Shown: positions 39,267 through 48,883, numbered from the stretch's first letter. The stretch: 64,000 nucleotides of DNA from Parvularcula maris (GCF_024505085.1 NZ_JANIBC010000002.1:177016-241015), one strand, 5' to 3'. Made by a program: numbers and translations. The notes: generated from the sequence alone by a model not told the origin.

Positions 39267-39599
39267 GGCTAGTTCTCCCTGTGGTCATCTCTGTGGGCGA
39301 GCTTGTCCTGCACCTCGCCCCGAGATGCTTTGTTTCCTGCCGCCTTAGAGCAAGACCTATGCCGTTGGCGAGGGTGGGAAACCGGCGACCAAAAGGTAGA
39401 AGCGTGATCACTCACGCCTTCCCGGTTGGCTCGCCGAAGCGAGCCCTACTCGGTTTCGAAGCGTTGCAGGAGAGCAACACTAGGCTACCGAATACAATCG
39501 AATGTATTTCGTGGATTGTATGGTTTCCAAGAACCGGTAGCGTCTGTGGTGACGGCGCCCGTCAGTGGCTGCCGCAGAGGAACGACCAGGGAGAAAACC
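39267..39599. other. 333-base divergent promoter region, pckA / TonB receptor
   Basis: No coding frame is supported. It contains a perfect hairpin GGCTCGC-CGAA-GCGAGCC (39428-39445) without a T-run and a palindrome at 39491-39508. Promoters for pckA (minus) and the receptor (plus) must lie here, but I cannot place -10/-35 boxes with confidence. Confidence 0.5.
39491..39508. promoter_or_regulatory. candidate LacI-family operator before TonB receptor
   Basis: AATACAATCGAATGTATT is an 18-base inverted repeat around a central CG, with one mismatched pair. Its size and centre fit LacI-family operators, and its core AATCGA is shared with the operator at 45412. It lies 92 bases before the receptor start. 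Confidence 0.4.
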
Positions 39600-41873
39600 A
39601 TGAGAACGACCCGTACGAGCCTTCTGGCTTCCTGCGCCCTGCTGGCTATGGCCACGAGCCACGCCGCCGCACAGGACAGTGTCGGCGACGAGATCGAAGA
39701 CCAGATCATCGTCACCGGTGTGCCCCGCGCCACCACGCAGCTTCAGTCGACCGCCTCCGTCACCGCGCTCGCCCCCGAGGAGCTGGAGCGCGCCGCCCCC
39801 CGCTCCACTGCCGAATTGTTCCGTGCCCTGCCCGGCATCCAGGTCGAGCCCTCCTCGGGCGATGCCAACACCAACCTCAAAGTGCGCGGCCTGCCCATCA
39901 GCGCGGGCGGCTCGCGCTACGTGTCCTTCCAGGAGGACGGCTTCCCCACCCTTCTCGTGGGCGACGTCTCTTTCGCCACCGCGGACAGCTTCCTGCGCTT
40001 CGACCGCACGGTGAGCACCGTGCAGTCGATCCGCGGCGGTTCGGCCTCGACCACCGCGCCCAACGCTCCAGGCGGCATCATCAACCTGATCTCCAAGACC
40101 GGCGAGCGCCAGGGCGGCTCGGCGGCGATCACCACGGGCCTCAGCTACAACTCCGTACGCGGCGACTTCGAGTACGGCATGCCGCTAAACGACAACTGGT
40201 CGGCCCATATCGGCGGTTTCGTGCGCACCGGCGAGGGCGTGCGCGAGGCACCTTCGGGTACGGAGGAAGGCGGTCAGGTCAAGGCGACGCTTGCGGGCGA
40301 TTTCGACCGGGGCTCGGTGAGCTTCCACTTCAAGCATCTCAACGACCGTGTACCGACTTACCTGCCGATCCCGGCACGCTTCGACGGCAACGGCTTCGAA
40401 GAGGTCGGCGTCGATTTCGGCGACGGCACGCTGTTCTTCGATCCGACCGATTTCGCCAACCGGGTGGACGGCGTCGACGAGACGAACGGCGACGGCTTCG
40501 AGGCGGAGATGACATCCATCGCCGTGGTCGGTGAGTATGATCTGACTGACACGCTGACGGCGACCTTCCGTCACCGGACGGCCAAGATCGACGGCAATTT
40601 CGCCTCCCCCTTCCCCGCCACTGCCTTCGACGACCCCGAAGCGGGGCCGTCGGCCACGGTGGTCTACTTCAACACGCAGCTTCGGGACTTCGACAACAGC
40701 TTCACCGAGGCCAGCCTGACCAAGGATCTGGACATCGTCCAGATCAGGGCCGGGGTGAATGTCGACAGCCAGGACATCAACTCGAACTGGAACTTCAACC
40801 AGTACAATATTCGCCTCGATGACGACCGGACCCTGTTCGACCAGGGCGACAGCGTGAACGGCGTCCTCTTCGGCAACCCCGCCTTCGGAAACTGCTGCAC
40901 CAGGTCCTACGATTTCGAGATCGACCTCGTCTCCCCCTTCATCGACCTGACCGGCGAGTGGGAGAACCTCTCCTGGGATGTCAGCTACCGCCACAACAGC
41001 TATGAGGTGGACGGAAGTTTCGCCGAGGTCGCCGTCCAGGCGCCACAGGACATCAACGGCGACGGCACGATCGGTCAGAACGAGCAGGCCGTGAACACCA
41101 TCGGCACGCCGAGCCTCGCCAATTACGACGTGGACTTCGACGCCTGGTCGGTGGGCCTCAACTACGAGGTGATGCCGGGCCTCGCCATCTTCGGGAACGT
41201 GGCCGAGGGCGGCTCGCTCTCCTCACCCGACCGGATCACCGGCAACTTGCTGCCGAACGGCACGGTGGTGGACGAGGCGGCCTTCAGCCGGGTCGAGCAG
41301 TGGGAGGTGGGCGTCAAATACCGCAATGGCCCGCTCAGCCTCTTCGTCACCTACTTCAGCGCCGACACCACCGAGGCGGCGGAGTTCGAGGTGACCACCC
41401 AGAACGTCCTCGAGAACAGTTTCGAGGCGGACGGCGTGGAGATCGAGGGCAGCTACGAGTTCGCCAACGGCCTCGGCATTCGGGCCAACGCCACCTTCCA
41501 GGACGCCGAGATCGTGGCCAGCAACGATCCGAGCGTCATCGGCAACACACCCCGCCGCCAGGCCGACTACATCTTCAACGTCTCGCCCTATTACGAGGCG
41601 GAGCGCTGGTCGGTGGGCGCCAACATCTTCGGCACGGACGACACCTTCGTTCAGAACAACAACGATCTGAGCTTCGACAGCTACACGGTGACGAGCCTCT
41701 TCGGCCGCTTCGATCTGACCGAGAACGTCACCCTCGCCGCCGACATCAACAACCTCTTCGACAATGAGGGCTTCACCGAGGGCGAGGAGGGCTCGGCGGC
41801 GGCTGGCGACTTCGTTCGCATCCGGCCGATCAACGGACGGACGGCGAGCCTGACCCTTAGCTACCGCTTCTGA
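39600..41873 (+). CDS. TonB-dependent receptor of fructoside locus
   Basis: 757 residues from the ATG at 39600, preceded by AGGGAGA; longer in-frame extensions lack a signal peptide. A signal peptide (about 1-24, ending SHAAAQD) precedes a plug domain (about 40-160: 'AELFRALPGIQVEP', 'VRGLPI', 'GGIINLISKT') and a ~22-strand barrel ending in the outer-membrane signature 'LTLSYRF'. It imports a substrate across the outer membrane using TonB energy. Position beside LacI, beta-fructosidase, MFS and fructokinase genes suggests a fructose-containing sugar. That substrate is inferred. Confidence 0.93.
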   Translation: MRTTRTSLLASCALLAMATSHAAAQDSVGDEIEDQIIVTGVPRATTQLQSTASVTALAPEELERAAPRSTAELFRALPGIQVEPSSGDANTNLKVRGLPISAGGSRYVSFQEDGFPTLLVGDVSFATADSFLRFDRTVSTVQSIRGGSASTTAPNAPGGIINLISKTGERQGGSAAITTGLSYNSVRGDFEYGMPLNDNWSAHIGGFVRTGEGVREAPSGTEEGGQVKATLAGDFDRGSVSFHFKHLNDRVPTYLPIPARFDGNGFEEVGVDFGDGTLFFDPTDFANRVDGVDETNGDGFEAEMTSIAVVGEYDLTDTLTATFRHRTAKIDGNFASPFPATAFDDPEAGPSATVVYFNTQLRDFDNSFTEASLTKDLDIVQIRAGVNVDSQDINSNWNFNQYNIRLDDDRTLFDQGDSVNGVLFGNPAFGNCCTRSYDFEIDLVSPFIDLTGEWENLSWDVSYRHNSYEVDGSFAEVAVQAPQDINGDGTIGQNEQAVNTIGTPSLANYDVDFDAWSVGLNYEVMPGLAIFGNVAEGGSLSSPDRITGNLLPNGTVVDEAAFSRVEQWEVGVKYRNGPLSLFVTYFSADTTEAAEFEVTTQNVLENSFEADGVEIEGSYEFANGLGIRANATFQDAEIVASNDPSVIGNTPRRQADYIFNVSPYYEAERWSVGANIFGTDDTFVQNNNDLSFDSYTVTSLFGRFDLTENVTLAADINNLFDNEGFTEGEEGSAAAGDFVRIRPINGRTASLTLSYRF

Positions 41874-41903
41874 CCGGTACTCCCTTACGGGGCAAAAGCG
41901 AGA

Positions 41904-41935
41904 GGGCCGTCCCGGTTGCCGGGGCGGCCCCTTTT
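41904..41935 (+). terminator. Rho-independent terminator after TonB receptor
   Basis: GGGCCGTCCCGG-TTG-CCGGGGCGGCCC forms a 12-bp stem with one G-U type pair, followed by CTTTTC. It starts 31 bases after the receptor stop and separates it from the LacI gene. Confidence 0.85.
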
Positions 41936-41992
41936 CATCGCCGCGGCATCACCGCTAGGACGGGCGCCACGCTACCCACGAGGAGCGGCGCG

Positions 41993-43000
41993 ATGTCCCG
42001 CAAACCCACCATGGCCGAGCTCGCCAGGATCGCCGAGGTCGACGCCTCCACGGTCTCCCGCGCCCTGGCAGGCAGCCCGCGGGTGAAGGAAGCCACCAAG
42101 GAGCATATCCGCCGCGTGGCCGAGGAGATCGGCTACGAGATCAACGTCTCCGCAAGAAACCTCCGCAAGCGCTCGACCGAGACCATCGGTATCGTGGTGC
42201 CTATCGACCCGACCAGGGGGCAGACGATCTCCGACCCCTTCTATCTGGAGATGCTGGGCGCGGTGTCGGCGGCGGCGGCCAAGCGGGGATACGACCTCCT
42301 CCTGACCATTCCCCAAAGCGACGAGAAGGTGGCGGAGCGGAGGCTTCTCACCTCGGGCAAGGTGGACGGCCTCATCATCATCGGACAGGCTGGCCGCAAG
42401 GAGCGGCTGAACGCCCTGGCTCAGTCCACGGACCGTATCGTGGTCTGGGGGGGCATCCTGGAGGATGCGCGCTACACCATCGTCGGCAGCGACAATATCG
42501 AGGGAGGGCGCCAGGCGGTGCGCCATCTTCTTTCGCTGGGCCGCAAGCGCGTTCTCTTCATCGGCGACAGGGCGCTGCCGGAGGTGGCCCTGCGCCATGA
42601 CGGTCTGGTCCGGGCGCATGAGGAGCTAGGCGTTCCTCTCGACCCTTCCCTCTACCTGCCCTTGGGCTTCGGTGCGCCGGACACCGCAAGAGAAGTCCGC
42701 CGTCTGATCGAAGAAGGCGTCTCGTTCGATGCGGTCTTCGCCGCCTCCGACGTCCTCGCCATCGCAGCGATGTCGGCGCTGCGGGAGGCAGGCCTCAGCA
42801 TTCCGGGCGATGTGGCTGTGGTCGGCTACGACAATATCGGCGCCTCATCCTCTGCCCTGCCGCCGCTTACCACGGTCTCGCAGCATATCGGCACGGGCGG
42901 CGAGCTGATGGTGGAGCTCCTCCTGCGGAAGATCAGGGGGGAGGAGGCCGCTTCACGGCTCACGCCGACGGAGCTGATCGTCAGGCAGTCGACGCACTGA
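41993..43000 (+). CDS. LacI-family transcriptional regulator
   Basis: 335 residues. The N-terminal helix-turn-helix 'MAELARIAEVDASTVSRALAGSPRVKEATKEHI' and hinge 'GYEINVSARNLRKRSTETIG' are standard LacI. Residues 65-330 form a periplasmic-binding-like sugar sensor. A good GAGGAGC ribosome site precedes the ATG. It probably represses the fructoside genes through the palindrome at 45412 and perhaps the one at 39491. Its 3' end overlaps the convergent fructosidase gene by 20 bases. Confidence 0.93.
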   Translation: MSRKPTMAELARIAEVDASTVSRALAGSPRVKEATKEHIRRVAEEIGYEINVSARNLRKRSTETIGIVVPIDPTRGQTISDPFYLEMLGAVSAAAAKRGYDLLLTIPQSDEKVAERRLLTSGKVDGLIIIGQAGRKERLNALAQSTDRIVVWGGILEDARYTIVGSDNIEGGRQAVRHLLSLGRKRVLFIGDRALPEVALRHDGLVRAHEELGVPLDPSLYLPLGFGAPDTAREVRRLIEEGVSFDAVFAASDVLAIAAMSALREAGLSIPGDVAVVGYDNIGASSSALPPLTTVSQHIGTGGELMVELLLRKIRGEEAASRLTPTELIVRQSTH

Positions 43001-44102
43001 CGAGCGGCCGCATGTGCTCCGCAGTTTCCCTGCCGAAGAGGATCTCGACAGGGGGAGCGAAGGTGAGCTGAAGCTCGGACGAAGCCATCTCCGTATTAGG
43101 AGCGATCAGAGTGGCTCGCCCGGCATGGTGGTCGATCAGCCCGAACTCTCCGCCGAAGAGGTGCCGGGTGCCGGGTAGGACCGCGCCCTCTGCGCTATAA
43201 GGCTCCCACGGCCCATCGAAGCCGGGTGCCCTGAACAGACGCAGCTCCTTGCTGACCTCCTCGTCCGGCTGGTCCTCGCGCAGACGGTTGCAGGTGGACG
43301 TCAGCATCAGGAGCGATCCGTCCTTCGGGTCCTGATAGACCTTAGGCACCTCGGACTGGGTGTAGTCCTGCGCGTCCGGCGGAACGATCGGCTCGAGGAG
43401 GGTATCCAGCTCCAGAACTCCGTTCCGGCGAACCACGCGAGCCTGCGCCACGGCGGGCTCGCTCGGGCCGGTCTTCGCCGCCCAGTAGACACGGTAGACG
43501 TCCGGCTCCTCCTCCACGAAGAAGGGGTCGCGCCAGGCGAGGATCGGGCCTCCCTCCTCTCCTAGGGCGCTGCCCAGGCTGTCCTTAGGGCCGAGATAGT
43601 ACCCCTTACGGAGGATCTCGCCGTAGTCCCGTTCCGGGTCGGACAGGACGACCGCCATGTCAGGATGCGCCCTGCCCATGGCTGGCGCTTCGAAGGCGCA
43701 GATGGACTGGATGAACGGACAATCCCGCCCAGCCCGGCGCACGCCGGTGAAGCCGAACAGAAGGTTTCCACCTTTCAGGTGAGCGGAGCCGCTCCATACA
43801 TTGTGGTGGGAGACACTCGCCGGGTCGTCCGAAGGCTGAAGGTAGGCGCCGAGATCCTGCCAGGAGCGCCCCTCATCCTTCGAGACGAAGCGCCGAACAT
43901 GGAAAGGGTAGTCGTTCCGCTGGCTCGGCCGGATAGGAGCACCTTCGGCGTTCAGCCTGGAAAGCGCCAAGGTGAAGAGGTGCAACTCTTCGCGGTCCTG
44001 ATAGGTCCACGCGTCCCAGAGCCAAAGCTTGGGATGCTTGATCCCTTCTCGGAACAGCTCGCGCGAGGGCGGGGGAACGGGGACGGTGTCGGCATGGCTC
44101 AT
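42981..44102 (-). CDS. clan GH-J beta-fructosidase (GH68/GH32-like)
   Basis: 373 residues, five-bladed beta-propeller. 'LWLWDAWTYQDREEL' (about 26-40) holds the nucleophile Asp, 'LAWRDPFFVEE' (about 189-199) the RDP stabiliser, and 'YTQSEVPKVYQD' (about 248-259) the acid/base Glu, in the order of GH68. There is no signal peptide, so it probably acts in the cytosol on imported sucrose or fructans. It is nine bases downstream of the MFS gene and so in its operon. Confidence 0.85.
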   Translation of the reverse strand: MSHADTVPVPPPSRELFREGIKHPKLWLWDAWTYQDREELHLFTLALSRLNAEGAPIRPSQRNDYPFHVRRFVSKDEGRSWQDLGAYLQPSDDPASVSHHNVWSGSAHLKGGNLLFGFTGVRRAGRDCPFIQSICAFEAPAMGRAHPDMAVVLSDPERDYGEILRKGYYLGPKDSLGSALGEEGGPILAWRDPFFVEEEPDVYRVYWAAKTGPSEPAVAQARVVRRNGVLELDTLLEPIVPPDAQDYTQSEVPKVYQDPKDGSLLMLTSTCNRLREDQPDEEVSKELRLFRAPGFDGPWEPYSAEGAVLPGTRHLFGGEFGLIDHHAGRATLIAPNTEMASSELQLTFAPPVEILFGRETAEHMRPLVSASTA

Positions 44103-44111
44103 CGTGGCCTC

Positions 44112-45356
44112 TCAATACTCGAGCACATCGGCACGTTCCAGTGCGGGGCCTGCCGGGTTGCGCAGCAGATTGAAGACGCAACCTGCGAACAGGAGGAGGC
44201 TGAAGCCGGTCGCGAGCATGAAGCCGATGCGCAGATCGCCGCCGCCGAAGCGGTCGCTGACGAACGCCATCGCCAAAGGAGCGAGCGCCGCAGAGGCGGC
44301 GGTGAAGAACAAGGTCACCCCCGCCACCGCTCCGTGGTCGGACTTGCCGTAGCAACTGATCGCCTTAGAGTTGAGGGTCGGATAGATCATGGACATGAAA
44401 AGGCCCGAGAGGGGCAGGAGGTAGACCGCTGCCGTCTGGCCACCCGCCATGCTGCCTGCGAAGCAGAGGAAGATGATGCCGGTGAAGAGCGCCAAGACCG
44501 GCTTCCAATCGAAGCGGCTCAGCACCGCCACGCCCAGGAACCTGCCCCCTGCCCTCAGCACGAAGAAGATCATCACCGCATAGGCTGCGAAGAAACCGGT
44601 CATTCCTTCGGCAGTGAAGTTTTCGAGGAAGGTCGGCAGCCAGACGAAGATCGCCACCTCCGACGCGACATAGAGGGCGATGGCCAGGGAGAAGCCGAGG
44701 GCGTGCGGGCTTCTCATCAATGACAAGGTGTGGGTGAGGCCCGGCTTCTCCTCTCCTGTCCCGGCCGTGGGCGGAAAGCTCGTCCTCGCCATGGCCAGCA
44801 CCATGCCTGCACAGAACATCGCCGCGATGATGTAGAGCCAGCGCCAGCTCATGCCGGACTGATCGAGGAAGACGACAAGCGCAGGCCCGACGATGGCGCC
44901 CACGCCAAAGAAGCCCTCTACGGCGTTCATCTTCTTGGTGTGGTCGCTGGTCGAACTGGAGATGTCGCCGATCACCGCCAACCCCGCCGTCTTGAAGATG
45001 CCGATGGCGAAGCCGGACACGAAGAGCAAAAGCGTATAGAGACGAAACGACGTGCCAGCGAAGAAGAGCGCGCTAGCGATCCCGTAGAGGGAGAGGCCCA
45101 GAACGATCGTCCGCTTTCGCCCGATCTTGTCGGACAGAAACCCAAGGGCCACACCGCTGAAGGCGATCGCCACCATGGTCGCCCAGTGGAAGGCTGCAGC
45201 CTGGGTGTTGGTGATGCCAAGCTCGCCGCGCGCGATGGAGATGATCTCGCCCACCGCATCGGTCGTCATCCCGAACATGAAGAACATGCCGAAGACCAGG
45301 AAGGTCACCAGACCGTAGCCTTCGCGGCTCACCGCCGCTGTGGTAGCGCTGCTCAT
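44112..45356 (-). CDS. MFS sugar permease
   Basis: 414 residues, 12 membrane helices. The MFS loop 2-3 motif is 'GFLSDKIGRKRT' (about 76-87). It most likely imports the sugar taken up by the TonB receptor, for example sucrose or a related fructoside, across the inner membrane. It is first in a two-gene operon with the fructosidase. The start lies 56 bases from the palindromic operator, shared with the divergent fructokinase. Confidence 0.9.
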   Translation of the reverse strand: MSSATTAAVSREGYGLVTFLVFGMFFMFGMTTDAVGEIISIARGELGITNTQAAAFHWATMVAIAFSGVALGFLSDKIGRKRTIVLGLSLYGIASALFFAGTSFRLYTLLLFVSGFAIGIFKTAGLAVIGDISSSTSDHTKKMNAVEGFFGVGAIVGPALVVFLDQSGMSWRWLYIIAAMFCAGMVLAMARTSFPPTAGTGEEKPGLTHTLSLMRSPHALGFSLAIALYVASEVAIFVWLPTFLENFTAEGMTGFFAAYAVMIFFVLRAGGRFLGVAVLSRFDWKPVLALFTGIIFLCFAGSMAGGQTAAVYLLPLSGLFMSMIYPTLNSKAISCYGKSDHGAVAGVTLFFTAASAALAPLAMAFVSDRFGGGDLRIGFMLATGFSLLLFAGCVFNLLRNPAGPALERADVLEY

Positions 45357-45411
45357 GTTTCGGCTCCCGCAAGGGGTCTTGCCCGCCCCTTGATCGGCAG
45401 CCTACATGTAA

Positions 45412-45427
45412 TGCCAATCGATTGGCA
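45412..45427. promoter_or_regulatory. LacI-family operator in divergent MFS/fructokinase promoter
   Basis: TGCCAATCGATTGGCA is a perfect 16-base palindrome with central CG. It lies between the divergent starts at 45356 and 45447, so one bound dimer could control both. The LacI-family gene 2.4 kb away is the probable regulator. Confidence 0.8.
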
Positions 45428-45446
45428 AGCGGCGCTAGCGACGGGG

Positions 45447-46349
45447 ATGGATGTGAGTGAGAGAGAACTGATCGCGGGGATCGACGCGGGCGGAACCACC
45501 TTCAAGCTCGGCATCGCCGAGAAGGTCGGCACGGAACTTCTGGACAAGACCAGGGTGCCGACCGCCCAGCCGGCCGCGACCATCGCAGCCAGCATAGAGG
45601 CGCTCAAGGAGATGGCGCGGCGGGCTGGGGGCCGGATCGTGCGGGTCGGCATTGCGAGCTTTGGCCCGGTGGATGTGGATTCGGGCTCGGAAAGCTACGG
45701 CTCGCTGCTGGCAACGCCTAAACCCGGTTGGTCGGCGGTGGAGCTTCTAAGCGAGGTCGCGCATGGTCTTGGCGCGAGGGGGGTTCTCGACACCGATGTG
45801 AACGGGGCGCTGGAAGCGGAGATGGCCTATGGCGCCGCTGCTGGTCTCAGCCGGGCGGCCTATGTCACCGTGGGGACCGGCATCGGCGTCGGCATCCTGA
45901 CAGGTGGAGGCTTCGCGGGTAGACCCGGCCATCCCGAGCTCGGCCATATCAGGGTAGCGAGGCATGCCGAGGATACGGACTATGCCGGACGGTGCAGCTT
46001 TCACGGGGACTGCCTGGAGGGGCTTGCCTCCGCCCCGGCGCTGGAGGAGCGGTTCGGCCCGCTACCGGCGCTCGGGGAAGAGCATGAAGCCTGGCGGATC
46101 GCGGGGTTCTACCTGGCGCAGCTCGCGATGACGCTGAGCCTGGGATACCGCCTCGAACGGATCGTCTTCGGCGGCGGGGTCATGCTGGCTCCTGCTCTCC
46201 TTGGCGAGGTCAGACGGTGTACTGAAGAGCTCAACGCAGGATACCTGCCGGAAGCCGCCAACGCAGAAGGCCTGATCGCGCGGGCCGCCCTCGGGGACGA
46301 TGCAGGGCTGATCGGCGCCCTTCATCTCACGGGGCGGCTGGAGCGGTAG
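45447..46349 (+). CDS. ROK-family fructokinase
   Basis: 300 residues from the ATG at 45447. 'GIDAGGTTFKLGIAE' (about 8-22) is the phosphate loop and 'VTVGTGIGVGIL' follows. 'GHPELGHI' and the zinc site 'RCSFHGDCLEGLAS' (about 185-198) are in the form seen in bacterial ROK fructokinases. It would phosphorylate the fructose released by the fructosidase. It is divergent from the permease across the operator. Confidence 0.9.
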   Translation: MDVSERELIAGIDAGGTTFKLGIAEKVGTELLDKTRVPTAQPAATIAASIEALKEMARRAGGRIVRVGIASFGPVDVDSGSESYGSLLATPKPGWSAVELLSEVAHGLGARGVLDTDVNGALEAEMAYGAAAGLSRAAYVTVGTGIGVGILTGGGFAGRPGHPELGHIRVARHAEDTDYAGRCSFHGDCLEGLASAPALEERFGPLPALGEEHEAWRIAGFYLAQLAMTLSLGYRLERIVFGGGVMLAPALLGEVRRCTEELNAGYLPEAANAEGLIARAALGDDAGLIGALHLTGRLER

Positions 46350-46352
46350 GCG

Positions 46353-47108
46353 TTACGCCTCGTCCAGCCAGTGCTCCAGGCTCGGCAGACCTTGCAGCCC
46401 GGTCTTGAGCGCCTCGTCCCAACCCATCGAGATAGAGGCGTAGGTCTCGTCATGCTCATCGATGCGGCGCTCCGTCCTGATGCGGAGGGCGTCGTTCTCG
46501 ATCACGGTCAGGTCGAGCGGCAGGCCGACGGAGAGGTTCGATCTGACCGTGAGGTCCATCGAGACGAGCGCCGTCCGCAGGCCCACGGCCAGGGAGGTGC
46601 CGTGCGAGAGCGTGCGGTCGATGATCGGCTTGCCGTACTTGGTCTCGCCGATCTGGAAGTAGGGCGTGTCCTCACCGCACTCGATAAAGTTGCCGGCCGA
46701 GTAGACGAGGAAGAGCCGCATCGGCTCTCCGCCAATCTGCCCGCCGATGATGATCGAGGCGCCTGAGGAGGCGCCCGCGTTCTCGATGGCCGCGCCGTGG
46801 ATGTCGATGAGCTGACGCATCTCCTGCCCGACGAGCTCGGCCAGCCTTGCGAGGCTGGGGACGTTCATGATCGTCTCGGTCTGCCCGTCCGTGCCCCCCG
46901 CCCCTAGGGCGACGGCGCGGTTGAGGTGGTCGATCACGCTCTGAGTGATGGAGAGGTTGCCCGCGCTCATCAGCACGATGGCCCTGTCCTCCCCCTGCCA
47001 GGTGAAGGTCTTCTTGTAGCGGGAGATGTTGTCGACCCCCGCATTGGTGCGCGTGTCCGAGAGGCAGACGAGGCCGGCATCGAGCTTGAGGGCGATACAG
47101 TAGGTCAT
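46353..47108 (-). CDS. Anbu, proteasome-like peptidase (bacterial proteasome homolog)
   Basis: 251 residues. After Met removal, Thr2 of MTYCIALK is the expected N-terminal nucleophile, with Asp18 in 'LSDTRTNAG' and Lys32/33 as partners. The fold is that of a proteasome beta subunit of the Anbu group. Anbu forms ring or spiral assemblies, and its substrate is poorly known. It is last of a four-gene operon with transglutaminase-like, alpha-E and ATP-grasp genes, the usual Anbu set. Confidence 0.94.
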   Translation of the reverse strand: MTYCIALKLDAGLVCLSDTRTNAGVDNISRYKKTFTWQGEDRAIVLMSAGNLSITQSVIDHLNRAVALGAGGTDGQTETIMNVPSLARLAELVGQEMRQLIDIHGAAIENAGASSGASIIIGGQIGGEPMRLFLVYSAGNFIECGEDTPYFQIGETKYGKPIIDRTLSHGTSLAVGLRTALVSMDLTVRSNLSVGLPLDLTVIENDALRIRTERRIDEHDETYASISMGWDEALKTGLQGLPSLEHWLDEA

Positions 47109-47136
47109 GGCGAATCCAGATTGTCCGGATGCGCTC

Positions 47137-47952
47137 TTACTGCTGCGCCTGTCCGATAGCTACCGATGCCGTCAGGGTTTCTTCGGCGTAACCCTCGATA
47201 GCCCCGATAACCGGCGCCGCGCGGCCAGCATCCAGGTGGCAAATCAGTCGAACGTGATCCTGGGTCGGGCAGGTTCGGTTGGCGATATCGAAGCCGACCC
47301 AGCCGAGACCCTCAACGAAAGCCTCCGCCCAGCCGTGGGTCTCGGTGAGGTCATCCCCCTCCCCCGCCACGTAGTAGCCCGCCACATAGCGCGCCGGTAT
47401 TCCCAGGCTCCGCGCCGCGGCGATGAACACATGGGCGTGGTCCTGACAGACCCCCGCTCCCTGCTCGAGAGCGGCGGCGGCGCTCGTCGCCATGTTCGTG
47501 CTGGCCGGTTTGTACTCGACGGCGTCGCGGACACTGGCGGAAAGGCTGTGAAGGGTTTCCAGCGTATCGCTGCGCCGAGCCGCGCTGGCGAGGTCCTTGA
47601 TTGCGGTGTCCGTTGCTGTGAGATCCGTCGTTCTGAGAAAAAGTTCCGCAGGCGCTCTTTCCTTGAGCCCCCGGACGACGCCCTGATCCTGGCGCCGCAC
47701 GACAATTCCTTCGGCGATCACCTCCACCTCGGAGATACCGCCGTCGCAGGACCAGAGAGCCTCCTTCACGCCAGCCGCATCGGTGAAGTTCGGCTCGATC
47801 GGTTGGTCATTGGCTGTGACTTGCCAGCTCTCCACCGTCTGCCCTTCGTACCCGGAAGGAAAAAGACGAAGGCGCATGACCGCCGCTACCGCCTGCGGCT
47901 CATAGGCGTAGCGTGTGACGTGGCGGATCGAAAGGCGGATGGGGTCGGTCAT
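47137..47952 (-). CDS. transglutaminase-like cysteine peptidase family protein
   Basis: 271 residues. The N-terminal beta domain (about 5-90, 'LSIRHVTRYAYEPQAV') is the bacterial transglutaminase-like N region. The catalytic core holds Cys169 in 'GAGVCQDHAHVFI', His206 in 'ETHGWAEAF' and Asp222, a complete triad. In Anbu operons it may form or break amide bonds in the peptide assembled by the ATP-grasp/alpha-E pair. That role is inferred. It is seven bases downstream of the alpha-E gene. Confidence 0.93.
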   Translation of the reverse strand: MTDPIRLSIRHVTRYAYEPQAVAAVMRLRLFPSGYEGQTVESWQVTANDQPIEPNFTDAAGVKEALWSCDGGISEVEVIAEGIVVRRQDQGVVRGLKERAPAELFLRTTDLTATDTAIKDLASAARRSDTLETLHSLSASVRDAVEYKPASTNMATSAAAALEQGAGVCQDHAHVFIAAARSLGIPARYVAGYYVAGEGDDLTETHGWAEAFVEGLGWVGFDIANRTCPTQDHVRLICHLDAGRAAPVIGAIEGYAEETLTASVAIGQAQQ

Positions 47953-47959
47953 GGGGGCC

Positions 47960-48883
47960 TCAAAAACCGTAGACCAAGGACGTGGCCGAGTGGATGTCGA
48001 GGACGCTCTTCAGGGTCTCCTGCACGAACTCGTGCAGGCCGTCCGCAAACACCTCGTCCATATCGGTGTCGGCAAGGCGGGCGTGAAGGCGCTCGGCACG
48101 GTTCTGCGCTTCGGTACGCTGATTATAGCGTAGCGCCAGCCTGCCTAGCGTATCGGCAGCCTCGGTGATGCAAAGGGCCACGGAGCGGGGGAAGGACCGG
48201 TTGAGGACAAGAAGGTCCGCCACGTTCCACGCGGTGACGTCGCCGCGATAGACGTGGTGGTAGGCCCTCAGCGCGGAGGCTGCGAAGAGCAGCGAGTTCC
48301 ACTGGTGAAAGTCCCGGCCCCCGCCGACCACGTCGCGTTCCGGCAGAAGGGCGAAGTACTTCACTTCGAGAAGCCGCAGCGCCATGGCGGCCCGCTCCAG
48401 CGCTCCGCCGAGCTTGATGAAGTCGTAGCGGTCGTCGCGCAGCATGGTCGTCTCGACCGAGCCGCGAAAGGCGGCGGCCCGCTTCTGGGCCCATTCGAGA
48501 TAGTCAGGCAGGGAAGAAGAGGCCTCGGCCTCGGGCACTTTCTCCAGCGCCCGCCACTCATCGTTAAGTGCTTCCCAGGCCTGCCGGGTCAGCGCCGTTC
48601 TCTCCGCCCGCGCATTGCTGCGAGCAAGGGTGAGGGCGGAGCGTACGGACGATCCTCCCTCCTCATCGAGCAGCAAAATACGGACGGCTTCGCGGCGTCC
48701 AACCTCCTCGCTCTCCGTAAGCGGCACACCGGCAGCCTTAAGCACCGATAGCCAGTCCTGGCGGGTGGCGGAGCCGGGCAGCATGGTCATCCTGGCGCCC
48801 ATATCGAGCAGCCTGGCGGTCGCGTCCGCCCGCTCGACATAGCGGCCCGTCCAGTAGAGGTTGGCGGCGGTGCGCGAGAGCAT
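47960..48883 (-). CDS. alpha-E domain protein
   Basis: 307 residues from the ATG at 48883 ('MLSRTAANLYWTGRYVERADATARLLD', the family's usual start); it shares one base with the ATP-grasp stop (TAATG). All-helical. The alpha-E family always occurs next to circularly permuted ATP-grasp proteins and is thought to work with them in amide-bond formation. No catalytic residues are known. Confidence 0.93.
   Translation of the reverse strand: MLSRTAANLYWTGRYVERADATARLLDMGARMTMLPGSATRQDWLSVLKAAGVPLTESEEVGRREAVRILLLDEEGGSSVRSALTLARSNARAERTALTRQAWEALNDEWRALEKVPEAEASSSLPDYLEWAQKRAAAFRGSVETTMLRDDRYDFIKLGGALERAAMALRLLEVKYFALLPERDVVGGGRDFHQWNSLLFAASALRAYHHVYRGDVTAWNVADLLVLNRSFPRSVALCITEAADTLGRLALRYNQRTEAQNRAERLHARLADTDMDEVFADGLHEFVQETLKSVLDIHSATSLVYGF

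Noticed and set aside
46353-47108. HslV or 20S proteasome subunit
   Set aside because: Length, the MTYC start and the neighbouring transglutaminase/alpha-E/ATP-grasp genes place it in the Anbu group.
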